From the NCBI RefSeq assembly GCF_008329705.1, contig NZ_VTSX01000010.1:62001-126000 (forward strand): a DNA stretch of 64,000 nt, in the 5' to 3' direction. The position numbers and the translations under genes are program-made. Source of the DNA: Chryseobacterium sp. SN22 (GTDB lineage: Bacteria > Bacteroidota > Bacteroidia > Flavobacteriales > Weeksellaceae). The notes under the pieces are model-generated. The model worked only from the letters and a program-made list of their open reading frames with translations, had not been told where the DNA came from and did no database searches. Shown here in pieces: positions 15,864 to 24,707 of the stretch (positions are counted from its first letter, which is position 1; the number at the start of each line of letters is the position of its first letter).

Positions 15864-17207
15864 CTACAATTCAAATTTTTCCATTCTGCGGTAAAGTGCA
15901 GCCCTCGATAAACCGAGATCTGCGGCTGCCAGGGAAATGTTCCCCCGGTGCTTTTTCAGGGCCTTTTTGATCAGGAATTCTTCCATCTCTTCGAGATTAA
16001 GGTTGACCACGGTTTTTTCAGGCTCTTCATCCTGAGGCATCAGCAGTTTCAGTTGTTTCTCACTGGAAAGAATCACGCTTCTTTCGATACAGTGGTCGAG
16101 CTCGCGGATATTTCCGGGCCATGAATAATTCTTCAATTCGGAAATCAGGATTTCATTCAGCACAAGTCCGGGTTTATGGTATTTCTGTCTGTATTTCTCC
16201 AGGAAATAATCTGCCAGCGAAGAAATATCTTCCTGCCGCTCCCGAAGTCCCGGAATCTGTAATTCAACGGTATTGATCCGGTAATAGAGATCTTTCCTGA
16301 AACGGTTTTCGGCAACCGCTTTTCTGAGGTCCTCGTTCGTGGCAAAAATAAATCTTACGTCAAGCAGCCGTTCTTTGCTTTCCCCTATTCTGGACAATTT
16401 CCGGTTCTGGATCAGGCTCAGCAATTTGGTCTGGAGATGAAGCGGAAGATTTCCCATCTCATCTAAAAATACCGTTCCGTTCTGCGCATTTTCGATCTTT
16501 CCCGCATAATCACGGTCTGCACCGGTAAAGGCTCCTTTCCTGTACCCGAAGAGTTCCGATTCAAAAAGGTTTTCCGAAAGGCTTCCGAGATCGATATGGA
16601 CAAAAGGCTGGCCTTTTCTTTCCGACAATTCGTGAACATATCCTGCCAATACGTATTTCCCGGTCCCGTTTTCTCCCAGCAACAGCACGTTGGCATCGGT
16701 GGCCGCAACTTTTCCGATCTGCTCCATCACTTCCTGCATGGCCGGCGATCTGGTTTCCAGACGGTACCGATTAGGCTTCACACTGATATTCTCCCATTGG
16801 TCCAGCTTTTTGTTTTTCCGGGAAACATCAACGGCCAGATTAACGGAAGCATAAAGCTTTTCGTTGTTTCAGGGTTTTAAAATAAAGTCGGAAGCACCGT
16901 TTTTCAGCGCTTCCACGGCAAGCTCCACTTCACCGTAAGCCGTCATAAGGATAATCGGGAGCTGAGGTTCCAGCGTTCTGATTTCCTGCATCCAGTACAG
17001 GCCGTCCTGCCCGTTTTCAAATCCTTTGCGGAAATTCATATCCAGAAGAACGGCATCCACCTGATGCTCCGACATAAATTTCAGAATATCTTTGGGTCGG
17101 CTGAGACAGCTGACCGTGGTAAAAAATTTCTTGAGCCAGACCCTTGCCGAGAATAAAATATCTTCATCATCATCTACAATTAAAATATGGGCTTCCTTTT
17201 TTCGCAT
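15864..17207 (-). pseudogene. NtrC-type sigma-54 response regulator interrupted by in-frame TGA
   Basis: Read through the stop, the gene encodes about 447 aa, the normal length. Fragment 1 (16869-17207) is a complete receiver: DDDED at 12-16, phospho-acceptor Asp56 in VLLDMNF, Thr89, Lys111. It stops after ...DFILKP at a TGA (16869-16871). The next in-frame codons give NNEKLYASVNLAVDVSR, exactly the usual continuation 'KPWNNEKL', so the TGA stands where TGG (Trp) is expected: one G-to-A change. Fragment 2 (15864-16781 and the bases up to 16868) holds the AAA+ domain with GENGTGK, the sigma-54 contact motif GAFTGA, VFLDEMG and a Fis-type HTH (NISLAAADLGLSRAALYRRM). In Walker A the usual Glu after GK is Tyr. 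No frameshift is seen. Translation could restart at the GTG at 16781. Confidence 0.85.
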
Positions 17208-17222
17208 TTCTTTTCATTTCCG

Positions 17223-18264
17223 TTATAATAATTTCCGACGTTCAAAACGTTCCTTTGCTTCTATCAGTGCCTGATGAAGTTTCTTTTCCAGTTCTTTTCT
17301 CGACGGCAGCTCCGTCCAGTATTCCGCTACCATGATGCCGTCTTTATGCATTTCCAGAAGTTCTACCTGTTCTTTGCTGCTTTCGGCACAGAGAATTAAT
17401 CCGATTGGTGGTTTCCTCTCCTTCTTTACGTTCGTTCTTATCAAGCCATTTCAGGTAAAGTTCCATCTGCCCTTTGTGCCGGGCCTGAAATTTACCGAGC
17501 TTCAGCTCTGCGGCTACCAGTCTTCGCAGCGAACGGTGATAAAACAATAAATCCAGGTAAAAATCTTCGCCCTCGATAATCATCCTTTTCTGTCTTTCCA
17601 CAAAAGCAAATCCTTTTCCCAATTCGAGAATAAATTTTTCCAGCTCACCGAGTATGGCCGTTTCAATATCTTTCTCCAGATAACCAGCCTGCAAGCCAAG
17701 AAAATCCAGCAAATAAGGATCTTTAAATGTATTAACAGGAAAGTCTGCATTATCCGTCGCCTGTATATTCGCAATTTCAGTACGTTCAAAGGTTTTGTTG
17801 GCGATCTGTTTACGGAGATCCCGTACACTCATCGTTTCTTTAATTGCCAACTGAGCGTAAAACCGCTGTGCTTCTGCTGATTTTAAAGGAATTAAAATAA
17901 GAAAATGAGACCAGCTCAATTGTCGTGACAGTGTAACGACAATCTTTTCATCAGGAAAAAGACCGGCAAACTGCATCATTCGTCTTACGTTTTTTTCAGT
18001 AAAATTACGGCCGTAAAGGTTTTCAAGCTGTGATGATAACGTTGTTACAATCTGTTTTCCATATTCTGCCCGTTGATTCTGCAGGATTTCATCATTGATG
18101 CGTTTACCGACCTTCCAGAACAAAAGGGTAAGCGTACTGTTGGCCTGCATCGCGATCTGATGCCTGCTCTGCTTGATCAGTAAGGATATGTCTGTAAAAA
18201 GTTTTCCGTCCGGGATAATGATTTGCTTTTCGGCGGATTCTGTGTTTTTAATTTTTTTAGCCAT
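17223..18264 (-). pseudogene. PDDEXK nuclease-domain protein (DUF1016/YhcG), frameshifted
   Basis: The first frame starts at the ATG at 18264 (MAKKIKNTESAEK; an ORF extension to 18393 is not credible). It contains the DUF1016 N-terminal domain (FWKVGKRI, YGKQIVTTLSSQL, RRMMQFAGLFP, SWSHFLILIPLKS) and the nuclease core with DFYLDLLFYHR and AELKLGKF, the D...E-x-K of the PDDEXK fold. After GQMELYLKWLDKNERKEGEE the frame goes wrong; the expected PIGLILCAE...GIMVAEYWTELPS tail continues in another frame (17223-17410). Removing one base near 17405-17412 restores it. Full length would be about 347 aa. The gene lies between the regulator and its target promoter, perhaps as an insertion. Confidence 0.82.
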
Positions 18265-18343
18265 AATTTTTAATTCATCATTTTCAAATATAAAAAATAA
18301 TCCTATCAGGCTTATGAAGCTTTGACCTGAATTATTTGCAAGT

Positions 18344-18380
18344 TGTCCGTTTCCGTACAAAAAGTGTCCGGTAATGAACA
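18344..18380 (+). promoter_or_regulatory. Tandem enhancer sites for the sigma-54 activator
   Basis: Two 16-bp pseudo-palindromes, TGTCCGTTTCCGTACA (18344-18359) and TGTCCGGTAATGAACA (18365-18380), share TGTCCG-N4-nnnACA and start 21 bp apart, two helical turns. They lie about 85-100 bp upstream of the sigma-54 promoter, the usual place for activator binding. Inferred from symmetry and position. Confidence 0.6.
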
Positions 18381-18443
18381 GTTTTAAAATCATTTAAATT
18401 TCATCTGTTCTTATTTACAGCGATTTACAAAGCCATAATTCCG

Positions 18444-18459
18444 TGGCACTGCGATTGTG
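18444..18459 (+). promoter_or_regulatory. Sigma-54 (RpoN) promoter of the efflux operon
   Basis: TGGCACTGCGATTGTG matches the consensus TGGCAC-N5-TTGC-W with one change (T for C at -12); the GG-N10-G spacing is exact. The predicted RNA start is about 20 nt before the ATG at 18493. Confidence 0.75.
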
Positions 18460-18492
18460 TAATTCGTTGTAATCAAAAGTGTTATCACCATT

Positions 18493-19734
18493 ATGGATAC
18501 GAAAATAGTAAAAAAGAAATCGAAACTGAAATTCACCCTGACGATTCTTGCCTGCCTGTTGATTATTTCGTCTTTCAGCGTCTATTTCTTTCAACAGAAA
18601 AAAACTTATAACGTAAAATTAGAAGATATCACCATTGATGAAGTAACGAAAGGAAAATTTGAGGATATACTGATGGTAACGGCCCAGACGCAATCCCTGC
18701 ATTCCTCCCTGATTAACGTCCTGGAAGGCGGTGCCGTAAAAGAAATTTTTGCTGAGGACGGACAGATGCTGGTAAAAGGACAACCTATTGCGCAGGTATA
18801 CAATCCGAATACGGAGTTTAATTACCTTAACCAGGAGACAGGTATTATGCAGCAGATCAGCCAGATGAGAAATTCACTTCTGGAACTGAAAAATCAGGAA
18901 TCCGGACAGGATAAAGAATTGCTGCAAACTCAAAACGATTACAATACCGCTTTACAGAATTACAATCTTCAGAAAAGGCTGTATGATGCCGAGATCGGAA
19001 AAAAAACGGATTATGATGTGGCTTTGCAGAATTTAAATTACCAGAAACGGAGAAAATCAATCGTGGAGAAAGGCGCTTCCAACGAAAAAATCTCAAGGAA
19101 TGCCCAGTTTGCGGCGATCAATAGCTCCATTAGCCAGATGGAAAGGAGCCTGAATATCCTGCGGTCCAACAAAAACAATTTCCTGGTCCTGTCGCCCGCT
19201 TCCGGAAGATTATCCTCTTTCAGTATTTCTTCGGGACAGAATCTTACCACCGGTGAAAGCATCGGTAAAATCGATCTGATGGACGGCTACAAGCTGGTGG
19301 CCAAGGCAGACGAGTATTACATCAATAAGCTTACCACCGGAATAAAAGGAACACTGGATAACAACGGAAAAGAATATGAAGTCATTATTACCAAAATCCT
19401 TCCTGAAGTGAAAGACGGACAATTTTCCTTAGAGCTGAATTTTATTGATGCGAAAGCAGAAAACCTGAAAATCGGGATGACTTTCGGAGTAAAGCTTAAA
19501 TTATCTGCCGATACCCGAAGCCTGATGATCCCTAAAGGAAATTTCAGTAAAGACACCAACGGGAAATGGATTTTTGCAGTGAAAGGCAACAAAGCCGAAA
19601 AAAGAAACATCAGCCTCGGAAGGGAAAACCCGCTTTATTATGAGGTGATTTCAGGATTAAAGCAGGGTGAAAAGATAATTACTTCAGACTATAATGAGCT
19701 CAAAAAATATGAACTGCTGGATATCAAAAAATAA
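18493..19734 (+). CDS. Membrane-fusion (HlyD-type) periplasmic adaptor
   Basis: The 413-aa protein has one N-terminal membrane helix (about 15-33), a lipoyl half-motif (EGGAVKEIFAEDGQMLVKGQPIA region, about 77-98), a long coiled-coil hairpin (about 110-220) and a second lipoyl/beta-barrel part (SPASGRLSSFSISSGQNL, then GMTFGVKLKL). It links inner-membrane ABC pumps to a TolC-type outer channel. It is the first gene after the sigma-54 promoter. The operon continues with a 111-aa membrane protein only 5 bp downstream. Confidence 0.93.
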   Translation: MDTKIVKKKSKLKFTLTILACLLIISSFSVYFFQQKKTYNVKLEDITIDEVTKGKFEDILMVTAQTQSLHSSLINVLEGGAVKEIFAEDGQMLVKGQPIAQVYNPNTEFNYLNQETGIMQQISQMRNSLLELKNQESGQDKELLQTQNDYNTALQNYNLQKRLYDAEIGKKTDYDVALQNLNYQKRRKSIVEKGASNEKISRNAQFAAINSSISQMERSLNILRSNKNNFLVLSPASGRLSSFSISSGQNLTTGESIGKIDLMDGYKLVAKADEYYINKLTTGIKGTLDNNGKEYEVIITKILPEVKDGQFSLELNFIDAKAENLKIGMTFGVKLKLSADTRSLMIPKGNFSKDTNGKWIFAVKGNKAEKRNISLGRENPLYYEVISGLKQGEKIITSDYNELKKYELLDIKK

Positions 19735-19739
19735 AACAA

Positions 19740-20075
19740 ATGAAAAGAATAAAAAAATTAATGTCTACATCACAGGTATTTATTTCAGACTTGGGCTTTT
19801 CCCGGGAAAAGGTAGCTCAGAAGAATATTATATTTCTTATCATGATCTTTGCTGCCATCCTGGCGATCTTCAAAGCGGGCGAACCTGATTTTAAAAGGTC
19901 GGGATCAGAACGGTTTAAAAGCATGACCAAAGAAAAAACGGCAACATCTTCTGAAAGCAAAGTATTTTTTCCGGAGAATTATCTTTCTTTTGCACAGAAT
20001 AAAATAAAAAGCAGAATGCATACAAGCAACTCCGGGAGAGAGGATGAACCTGTTCAGGTCACAACAAAATGGTAA
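19740..20075 (+). CDS. Small membrane protein of unknown function in the efflux operon
   Basis: A 111-aa protein: basic N-terminus (MKRIKKLMSTSQVF), one membrane helix at about 29-46 (NIIFLIMIFAAILAIF), then a polar, probably disordered tail rich in Ser, Lys and Glu. The charge pattern suggests the N-terminus stays inside and the tail lies in the periplasm. I know no family. It begins 5 bp after the adaptor gene and ends 53 bp before the ATPase, so it is part of the operon, and could be an accessory subunit or a substrate of the pump. Base composition is like its neighbours. Confidence 0.7.
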   Translation: MKRIKKLMSTSQVFISDLGFSREKVAQKNIIFLIMIFAAILAIFKAGEPDFKRSGSERFKSMTKEKTATSSESKVFFPENYLSFAQNKIKSRMHTSNSGREDEPVQVTTKW

Positions 20076-20128
20076 CCCGGAAACTTCTAGGTGATGAAGG
20101 ATGTGTAAAAAATAAAAATTAAATAACA

Positions 20129-20851
20129 ATGATCAATATTCAAGAACTTTCTAAAATTTACAAAACGGAAGATGTACAGACCCATGCCCTCAACAAAGTG
20201 AGCTTACATATTAAAGAAGGCGAATTTGTAGCCATTATGGGACCTTCCGGTTGTGGAAAGTCTACTTTCCTGAACATTCTCGGGCTATTAGATGATGCTT
20301 CTTCAGGATCCTACCGATTTGCCGGTACGGAAACGCTGGGGCTTAGCGAAAAGAAAAAATCGGACCTCAGAAAAAAGAATATCGGGTTCATTTTCCAGAA
20401 TTTTAATCTGATCGATGAGCTTAATGTTTATGAGAACATCGAGCTTCCCTTAATCTATAACGGTGTTTCATCATCCGAAAGAAGAAAACGGGTGGAAGAA
20501 ATTATGGAGAAGATCAACATCAGCCACAGGACAAAGCATTATCCGCAGCAGCTTTCGGGAGGGCAACAGCAAAGGGCAGCCGTGGCAAGAGCGCTGGTAA
20601 CAAAGCCAAAACTGATTCTGGCCGATGAGCCTACCGGAAACCTCGACAGCTCCAACGGAAACGAAGTAATGAATCTCCTGGCCGAACTTCACCGTGAAGG
20701 CTCGACGATTGTCATGGTGACCCACTCTTCTTATGATGCAGGCTACGCTTCAAGAATCGTCAATATGAAAGATGGTGAGATCTTCTCGGAGCAACATGCC
20801 GACCAGAGAAAAGACCTGTTTGAAAAAGCAGACGCCGGGGATTTCAAATAA
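20129..20851 (+). CDS. ABC transporter ATPase, MacB/LolD type
   Basis: The 240-aa ATPase shows Walker A GPSGCGKST (about 38-46), Q-loop FIFQNFNLI, signature LSGGQQQRAAVARAL, Walker B LILADEPTGNLD and H-loop VTHSSYDA. These ATPases drive MacB-type mechanotransmission pumps rather than classic importers. The partner permeases are the two FtsX-type proteins encoded downstream, behind a transglutaminase-like gene. Confidence 0.95.
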   Translation: MINIQELSKIYKTEDVQTHALNKVSLHIKEGEFVAIMGPSGCGKSTFLNILGLLDDASSGSYRFAGTETLGLSEKKKSDLRKKNIGFIFQNFNLIDELNVYENIELPLIYNGVSSSERRKRVEEIMEKINISHRTKHYPQQLSGGQQQRAAVARALVTKPKLILADEPTGNLDSSNGNEVMNLLAELHREGSTIVMVTHSSYDAGYASRIVNMKDGEIFSEQHADQRKDLFEKADAGDFK

Positions 20852-20965
20852 AAAACAAACAATACATCCAATAACCTGAATCATTAATATAAATTTTATT
20901 TTAAACTCCTCTGTAATCGGAAATCGAATATTTACAATCAGTTTAAAAACAAATAAAGCTTACCA

Positions 20966-22099
20966 ATGAAACCGCAAATTCTTATTTTCATTATAGCCGT
21001 CTTGCTTACCCAAAACCTGTCGGCACAAAGCAAAAGACTCCGCATCGTTAAAGCGAATTCTGCAAATGTGGATATCAAAGACGATCGAACTTTAAGAAAA
21101 AATGCCTGGAAAATTGTTCCCGAAGAAAAGCTGGATGTCTATACTACGTCTGCAAAGAAAGTAACTTTTTACACCGATATCGATTCCGTTTCCTTCAAAA
21201 TCGATCCTAAGATAGGAACCTACGATTTCGTAATCCTGCTTAATGGCAAAGATTCTGCAAACACGAGGATCCAATACCAGCCTTTGAGACTGGATATGCT
21301 GAAACAGGCAGAGAAATACAATTATTCGGACAACCGTTTTGTTCCGAAATTCGGTTATCAGCCGCAGGACCATCCGGATCTCCTGAAAATCAGAAAAGAC
21401 CTGAAACTGGATTCCATTGCCGGAAAAGGCAGTGAGCTGAGCCAAATCTTCAACCTGATGCATTGGGTGCATAACCTGGTAAGGCATGACGGCAGCAGCA
21501 ACAATCCGACTCTGAAGAATGCCATTGACCTCATCAAGGTGTGTAAAACAGAAAACCGCGGCATCAACTGCAGAATGCTGGCCACCATCCTCAACGAATG
21601 TTATCTTTCCATGGGCATCCCTTCGCGATATATTACCTGTATGCCGAAAGAAACAAATTTCGACGATTGCCACGTCATCAATATGGTGTACAGCAAAGAA
21701 CTCAGCAAATGGATCTGGATTGATCCTACTTTTGACGCTTACGTAATGGATGAAAAAGGAAACCTGCTGGGAATCCCGGAAGTACGGGAACGCCTCATTA
21801 AAGGACAGGGACTGGTTCTGAACGCTGATGCCAACTGGAACCGCGAAAGCATGCAGACCAAAGAACAATATCTGGAAAATTACATGGCCAAAAACCTGTA
21901 CCGCTTCCAGACCCCTGTTGCCAGTGAGTACGATTCTGAAACCTGGAAAAGCGGGAAGAAAATTGCCTATGTCGAGCTTCTGCCATTGGATGCATTGGTG
22001 CAAACACCTCAGATGCAGGAACAGATCAATAACAATACCGGCGTACAATTTACTTATTATAAGACCAACAACCCCAATCTGTTCTGGGTAATACCTTAA
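20966..22099 (+). CDS. Secreted transglutaminase-like protein
   Basis: The 377-aa protein has a signal peptide (MKPQILIFIIAVLLTQNLSA) and a transglutaminase-like cysteine-protease fold. The presumed triad is Cys202 in GINCRMLATIL, His236 in DDCHVINMVYS and Asp253 in WIWIDPTFDAYV, all present. Such domains act as proteases, amidases or transamidases on proteins or peptides. It lies inside the efflux operon, 114 bp after the ATPase gene and before the permeases; an operon link is likely but not certain. A long hairpin separates it from the first permease. An export-linked processing role is inference. Confidence 0.85.
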   Translation: MKPQILIFIIAVLLTQNLSAQSKRLRIVKANSANVDIKDDRTLRKNAWKIVPEEKLDVYTTSAKKVTFYTDIDSVSFKIDPKIGTYDFVILLNGKDSANTRIQYQPLRLDMLKQAEKYNYSDNRFVPKFGYQPQDHPDLLKIRKDLKLDSIAGKGSELSQIFNLMHWVHNLVRHDGSSNNPTLKNAIDLIKVCKTENRGINCRMLATILNECYLSMGIPSRYITCMPKETNFDDCHVINMVYSKELSKWIWIDPTFDAYVMDEKGNLLGIPEVRERLIKGQGLVLNADANWNRESMQTKEQYLENYMAKNLYRFQTPVASEYDSETWKSGKKIAYVELLPLDALVQTPQMQEQINNNTGVQFTYYKTNNPNLFWVIP

Positions 22100-22135
22100 A
22101 GAAAAGCAAAACAAAACGTTCTTTTCATATATCCG

Positions 22136-22170
22136 AACCTTCAGGATCCCGAAACGGAATCCTGAAGGTT
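22136..22170. other. Intercistronic hairpin without T run
   Basis: AACCTTCAGGAT pairs perfectly with ATCCTGAAGGTT; inside, after a C/A mismatch, CCG pairs with CGG around AAA. The following bases are AACAAAAG, so it is not a standard terminator. Confidence 0.65.
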
Positions 22171-22199
22171 AACAAAAGTATATTCAAAAAACTAAAGCT

Positions 22200-24611
22200 A
22201 TGCTCAACAACTGGCTCAAAATTGCCTTTATCCATTATAAAAAAAACATGCTTTCCACGATCATCAATCTATTCGGATTAACGATCGGACTTACAGGATT
22301 TATGCTGATCCTGATGCATTGGAACGATGAAGAATCCTATGAAAAATGGAACCCGAAGAAGGATAGCATCTATTATTTTCAGGGTTATTATAAAAAGGAT
22401 CATCTATACGGTTCTGCCATCTCTTATCCATTCGCTGAGGCTGCCCTGCAAAATATTTCCGAAGTTCAGGATTATGCATTGTTGTTCAGCTATAACATTT
22501 CCTATAAAATGTCTTCAGCAGACAGGACTACATATCAGCAGCACGGATTAAGCACTTCCAGGAATTTTTTCAATCTGTTCCCCTTTCCTCTGGTAGCAGG
22601 AAGCTACAAAGATGCACTGAAAAATGACAACAGTATGGCTATCTCTGTAACTACGGCAAAAAATCTTTTCGGGAAAACCGATGCGGTAGGAGAAACCATC
22701 ACCATCAATAATAAAAAATATATTGTTTCGGCGGTATATGAACTGCCGGAAGGCAACAGCCAGATAAAACCGGAGTTTGTAAAAATTGCTTCCGAAGAGC
22801 TGAAAAATGATAAGGAAAATTGGGGCAATTTCAATTATGGCGGTTTTTTCCTGCTGAAAAATGGGGCTGACCCAAGAAGTTTTGAAAGAAAATTTCAGGA
22901 CATCATCATGTTCCGTGCTAAAAGAGATGCCAAGCCGTTGGGAATAAGTCCGCAGGAATACATCAGATTATACAGTCCTTCATCTGCATTACTGACACCC
23001 CTTGATAAAATGAAGCTGCACGCAGAAATGACCTGGTTCGGGAAACCCGATTTCAAAACCCTGATGATCCTGTTTACGCTTTCCGTACTCATCGTGGTTT
23101 TATCGGCAATTAACTTCATTAATCTTAAAACAGCACAGGCTTCCCAGAGAGCCAAAGAAATAGGCGTAAGAAAAGCAACCGGAAGTTCAAAACAGGCATT
23201 GGTTATCCAGTTTCTGATGGAAACTTTTATGATCTGCCTGACTTCTTACGTTTTATCACTTGCTTTAACAGAAATCCTTTTGCCTGGCTTCAATAAGTTT
23301 TTTAACAAAGAAATCGTCATGAATGATGCAGCAATCTACCTGTATTCCTTCCTAATGGTTGTTGCCGTAACGCTGATTTCAGGATTGATACCGGCCATCT
23401 ACCTTTCCAGTTTCAAGGCTATTGAAACGCTTAAAGGCAATTTTGCACGGAGCAAGCAGGGAATATGGCTGAGAAACGGAATCCTTACTTTACAGCTTAT
23501 TGTTTCATCATTTTTCATTATCGGCGGGCTTATTGTCAACCAACAGGTAAAATATATGATCAATAAAGACCTGGGCTATAACGGCAGCCAGGTATTCCAG
23601 ATTAACTTCAATACCTTTGGAGACCAGCCATGGCTGAAATATGAAAGGCTGAAAACCGAACTGGCAAAAATTCCCGGCGTAGAAAGCATCTCGTTCTCGG
23701 AGATACCTCCGGGCGATGATAACCGCAGCAGTTCCAATATGGATTATATAAAGTCCAGCATTAATGCAAGACATGGGGCCATGGATTATAATTATCTGCC
23801 TTTTATGGGCGTTAAGCTTATCAAAGGTAGACTGCTGAAACCGGAACTGGCTTCGGACAGCGTGGACAAAGCTTTGGTGAATGAAGCTTTTGTAAGAAAA
23901 TTCGGATGGACCGACGAGCAGGCAATGCAAAGGGAAATCAGGCCCGGATTCGACAATAAGCCTTACCGTATTGTCGGAATTGTAAAAAATTTCAATATCG
24001 AAAGCCTGAGAACAGAAGTAGATCCCATAATATTTTTCCACTATAAAGCAACTTCATGGAAACGCTATAATGTGGAAAAAATCCTGCTCAAGCTGAAATC
24101 CGATGATATCGAAGGTACCGTAAAAAGGCTGAAAGCCCATTGGCAGAACAATGTGGAACCCGGCTATCCTTTTAAAGCCTATTTTATCAATAAAAATTTT
24201 GCAAAGACTTTCGAAACCTATCAGAAACAGCAGACGCTTTTTACCATTCTGAATGCCATGGTGCTGGTGGTTGCGTTGCTGGGGCTCTTCGCTCTTTCTT
24301 CACTGATGATCGGTCAGAAGCTGAAAGATGTGGCCATCAGGAAAACATTGGGTGCATCGGACAGCATCCTGATCCTCGGTTTAACCAAACAGTTTCTCCT
24401 GATTACTTTGATTGCCGTACTGATCAGCATGCCGGTCAGTTATTACCTCATGAACGAATGGCTGAAAGACTTTGCTTACCGAATCGATATGCCGGTTTTC
24501 CCGTTTCTGCTGAGTATGATTCTCCTGCTGGTTCTCACATTTGCTGTGGTAAGCATCAAAGCATACCAGGCGACCAAAGTAAATCTTGTCAAATATCTCA
24601 AGTACGAGTAG
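22200..24611 (+). CDS. FtsX/MacB-type ABC permease 1
   Basis: An 803-aa permease with the duplicated layout of this family: a membrane helix at about 17-40, a periplasmic MacB_PCD-like domain, three helices at about 285-405 with LKTAQASQRAKEIGVRKATG between them, a second helix (near 430-450) and periplasmic domain, and a last set of three helices (about 680-800) with GQKLKDVAIRKTLGAS. It pairs with the ATPase at 20129. A closely related paralogue follows 96 bp downstream, so the pump is probably a heterodimer. Confidence 0.93.
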   Translation: MLNNWLKIAFIHYKKNMLSTIINLFGLTIGLTGFMLILMHWNDEESYEKWNPKKDSIYYFQGYYKKDHLYGSAISYPFAEAALQNISEVQDYALLFSYNISYKMSSADRTTYQQHGLSTSRNFFNLFPFPLVAGSYKDALKNDNSMAISVTTAKNLFGKTDAVGETITINNKKYIVSAVYELPEGNSQIKPEFVKIASEELKNDKENWGNFNYGGFFLLKNGADPRSFERKFQDIIMFRAKRDAKPLGISPQEYIRLYSPSSALLTPLDKMKLHAEMTWFGKPDFKTLMILFTLSVLIVVLSAINFINLKTAQASQRAKEIGVRKATGSSKQALVIQFLMETFMICLTSYVLSLALTEILLPGFNKFFNKEIVMNDAAIYLYSFLMVVAVTLISGLIPAIYLSSFKAIETLKGNFARSKQGIWLRNGILTLQLIVSSFFIIGGLIVNQQVKYMINKDLGYNGSQVFQINFNTFGDQPWLKYERLKTELAKIPGVESISFSEIPPGDDNRSSSNMDYIKSSINARHGAMDYNYLPFMGVKLIKGRLLKPELASDSVDKALVNEAFVRKFGWTDEQAMQREIRPGFDNKPYRIVGIVKNFNIESLRTEVDPIIFFHYKATSWKRYNVEKILLKLKSDDIEGTVKRLKAHWQNNVEPGYPFKAYFINKNFAKTFETYQKQQTLFTILNAMVLVVALLGLFALSSLMIGQKLKDVAIRKTLGASDSILILGLTKQFLLITLIAVLISMPVSYYLMNEWLKDFAYRIDMPVFPFLLSMILLLVLTFAVVSIKAYQATKVNLVKYLKYE

Positions 24612-24707
24612 AACCGTAAGCCGGATACTGGAGAAACCGCTTTAAAAACTTCAGCCTTCCGGTACCTGTCACGAACACCATCATTCATACTTTATCAATT
24701 ATCATTT

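Noticed and set aside
18344..18380. The two TGTCCG sites as a sigma-70-type promoter or as part of the nuclease gene
   Set aside because: They lie upstream of the credible nuclease start (18264) and match an enhancer layout for the sigma-54 promoter better.
22136..22170. Intercistronic hairpin as rho-independent terminator
   Set aside because: No T run follows on the plus strand.
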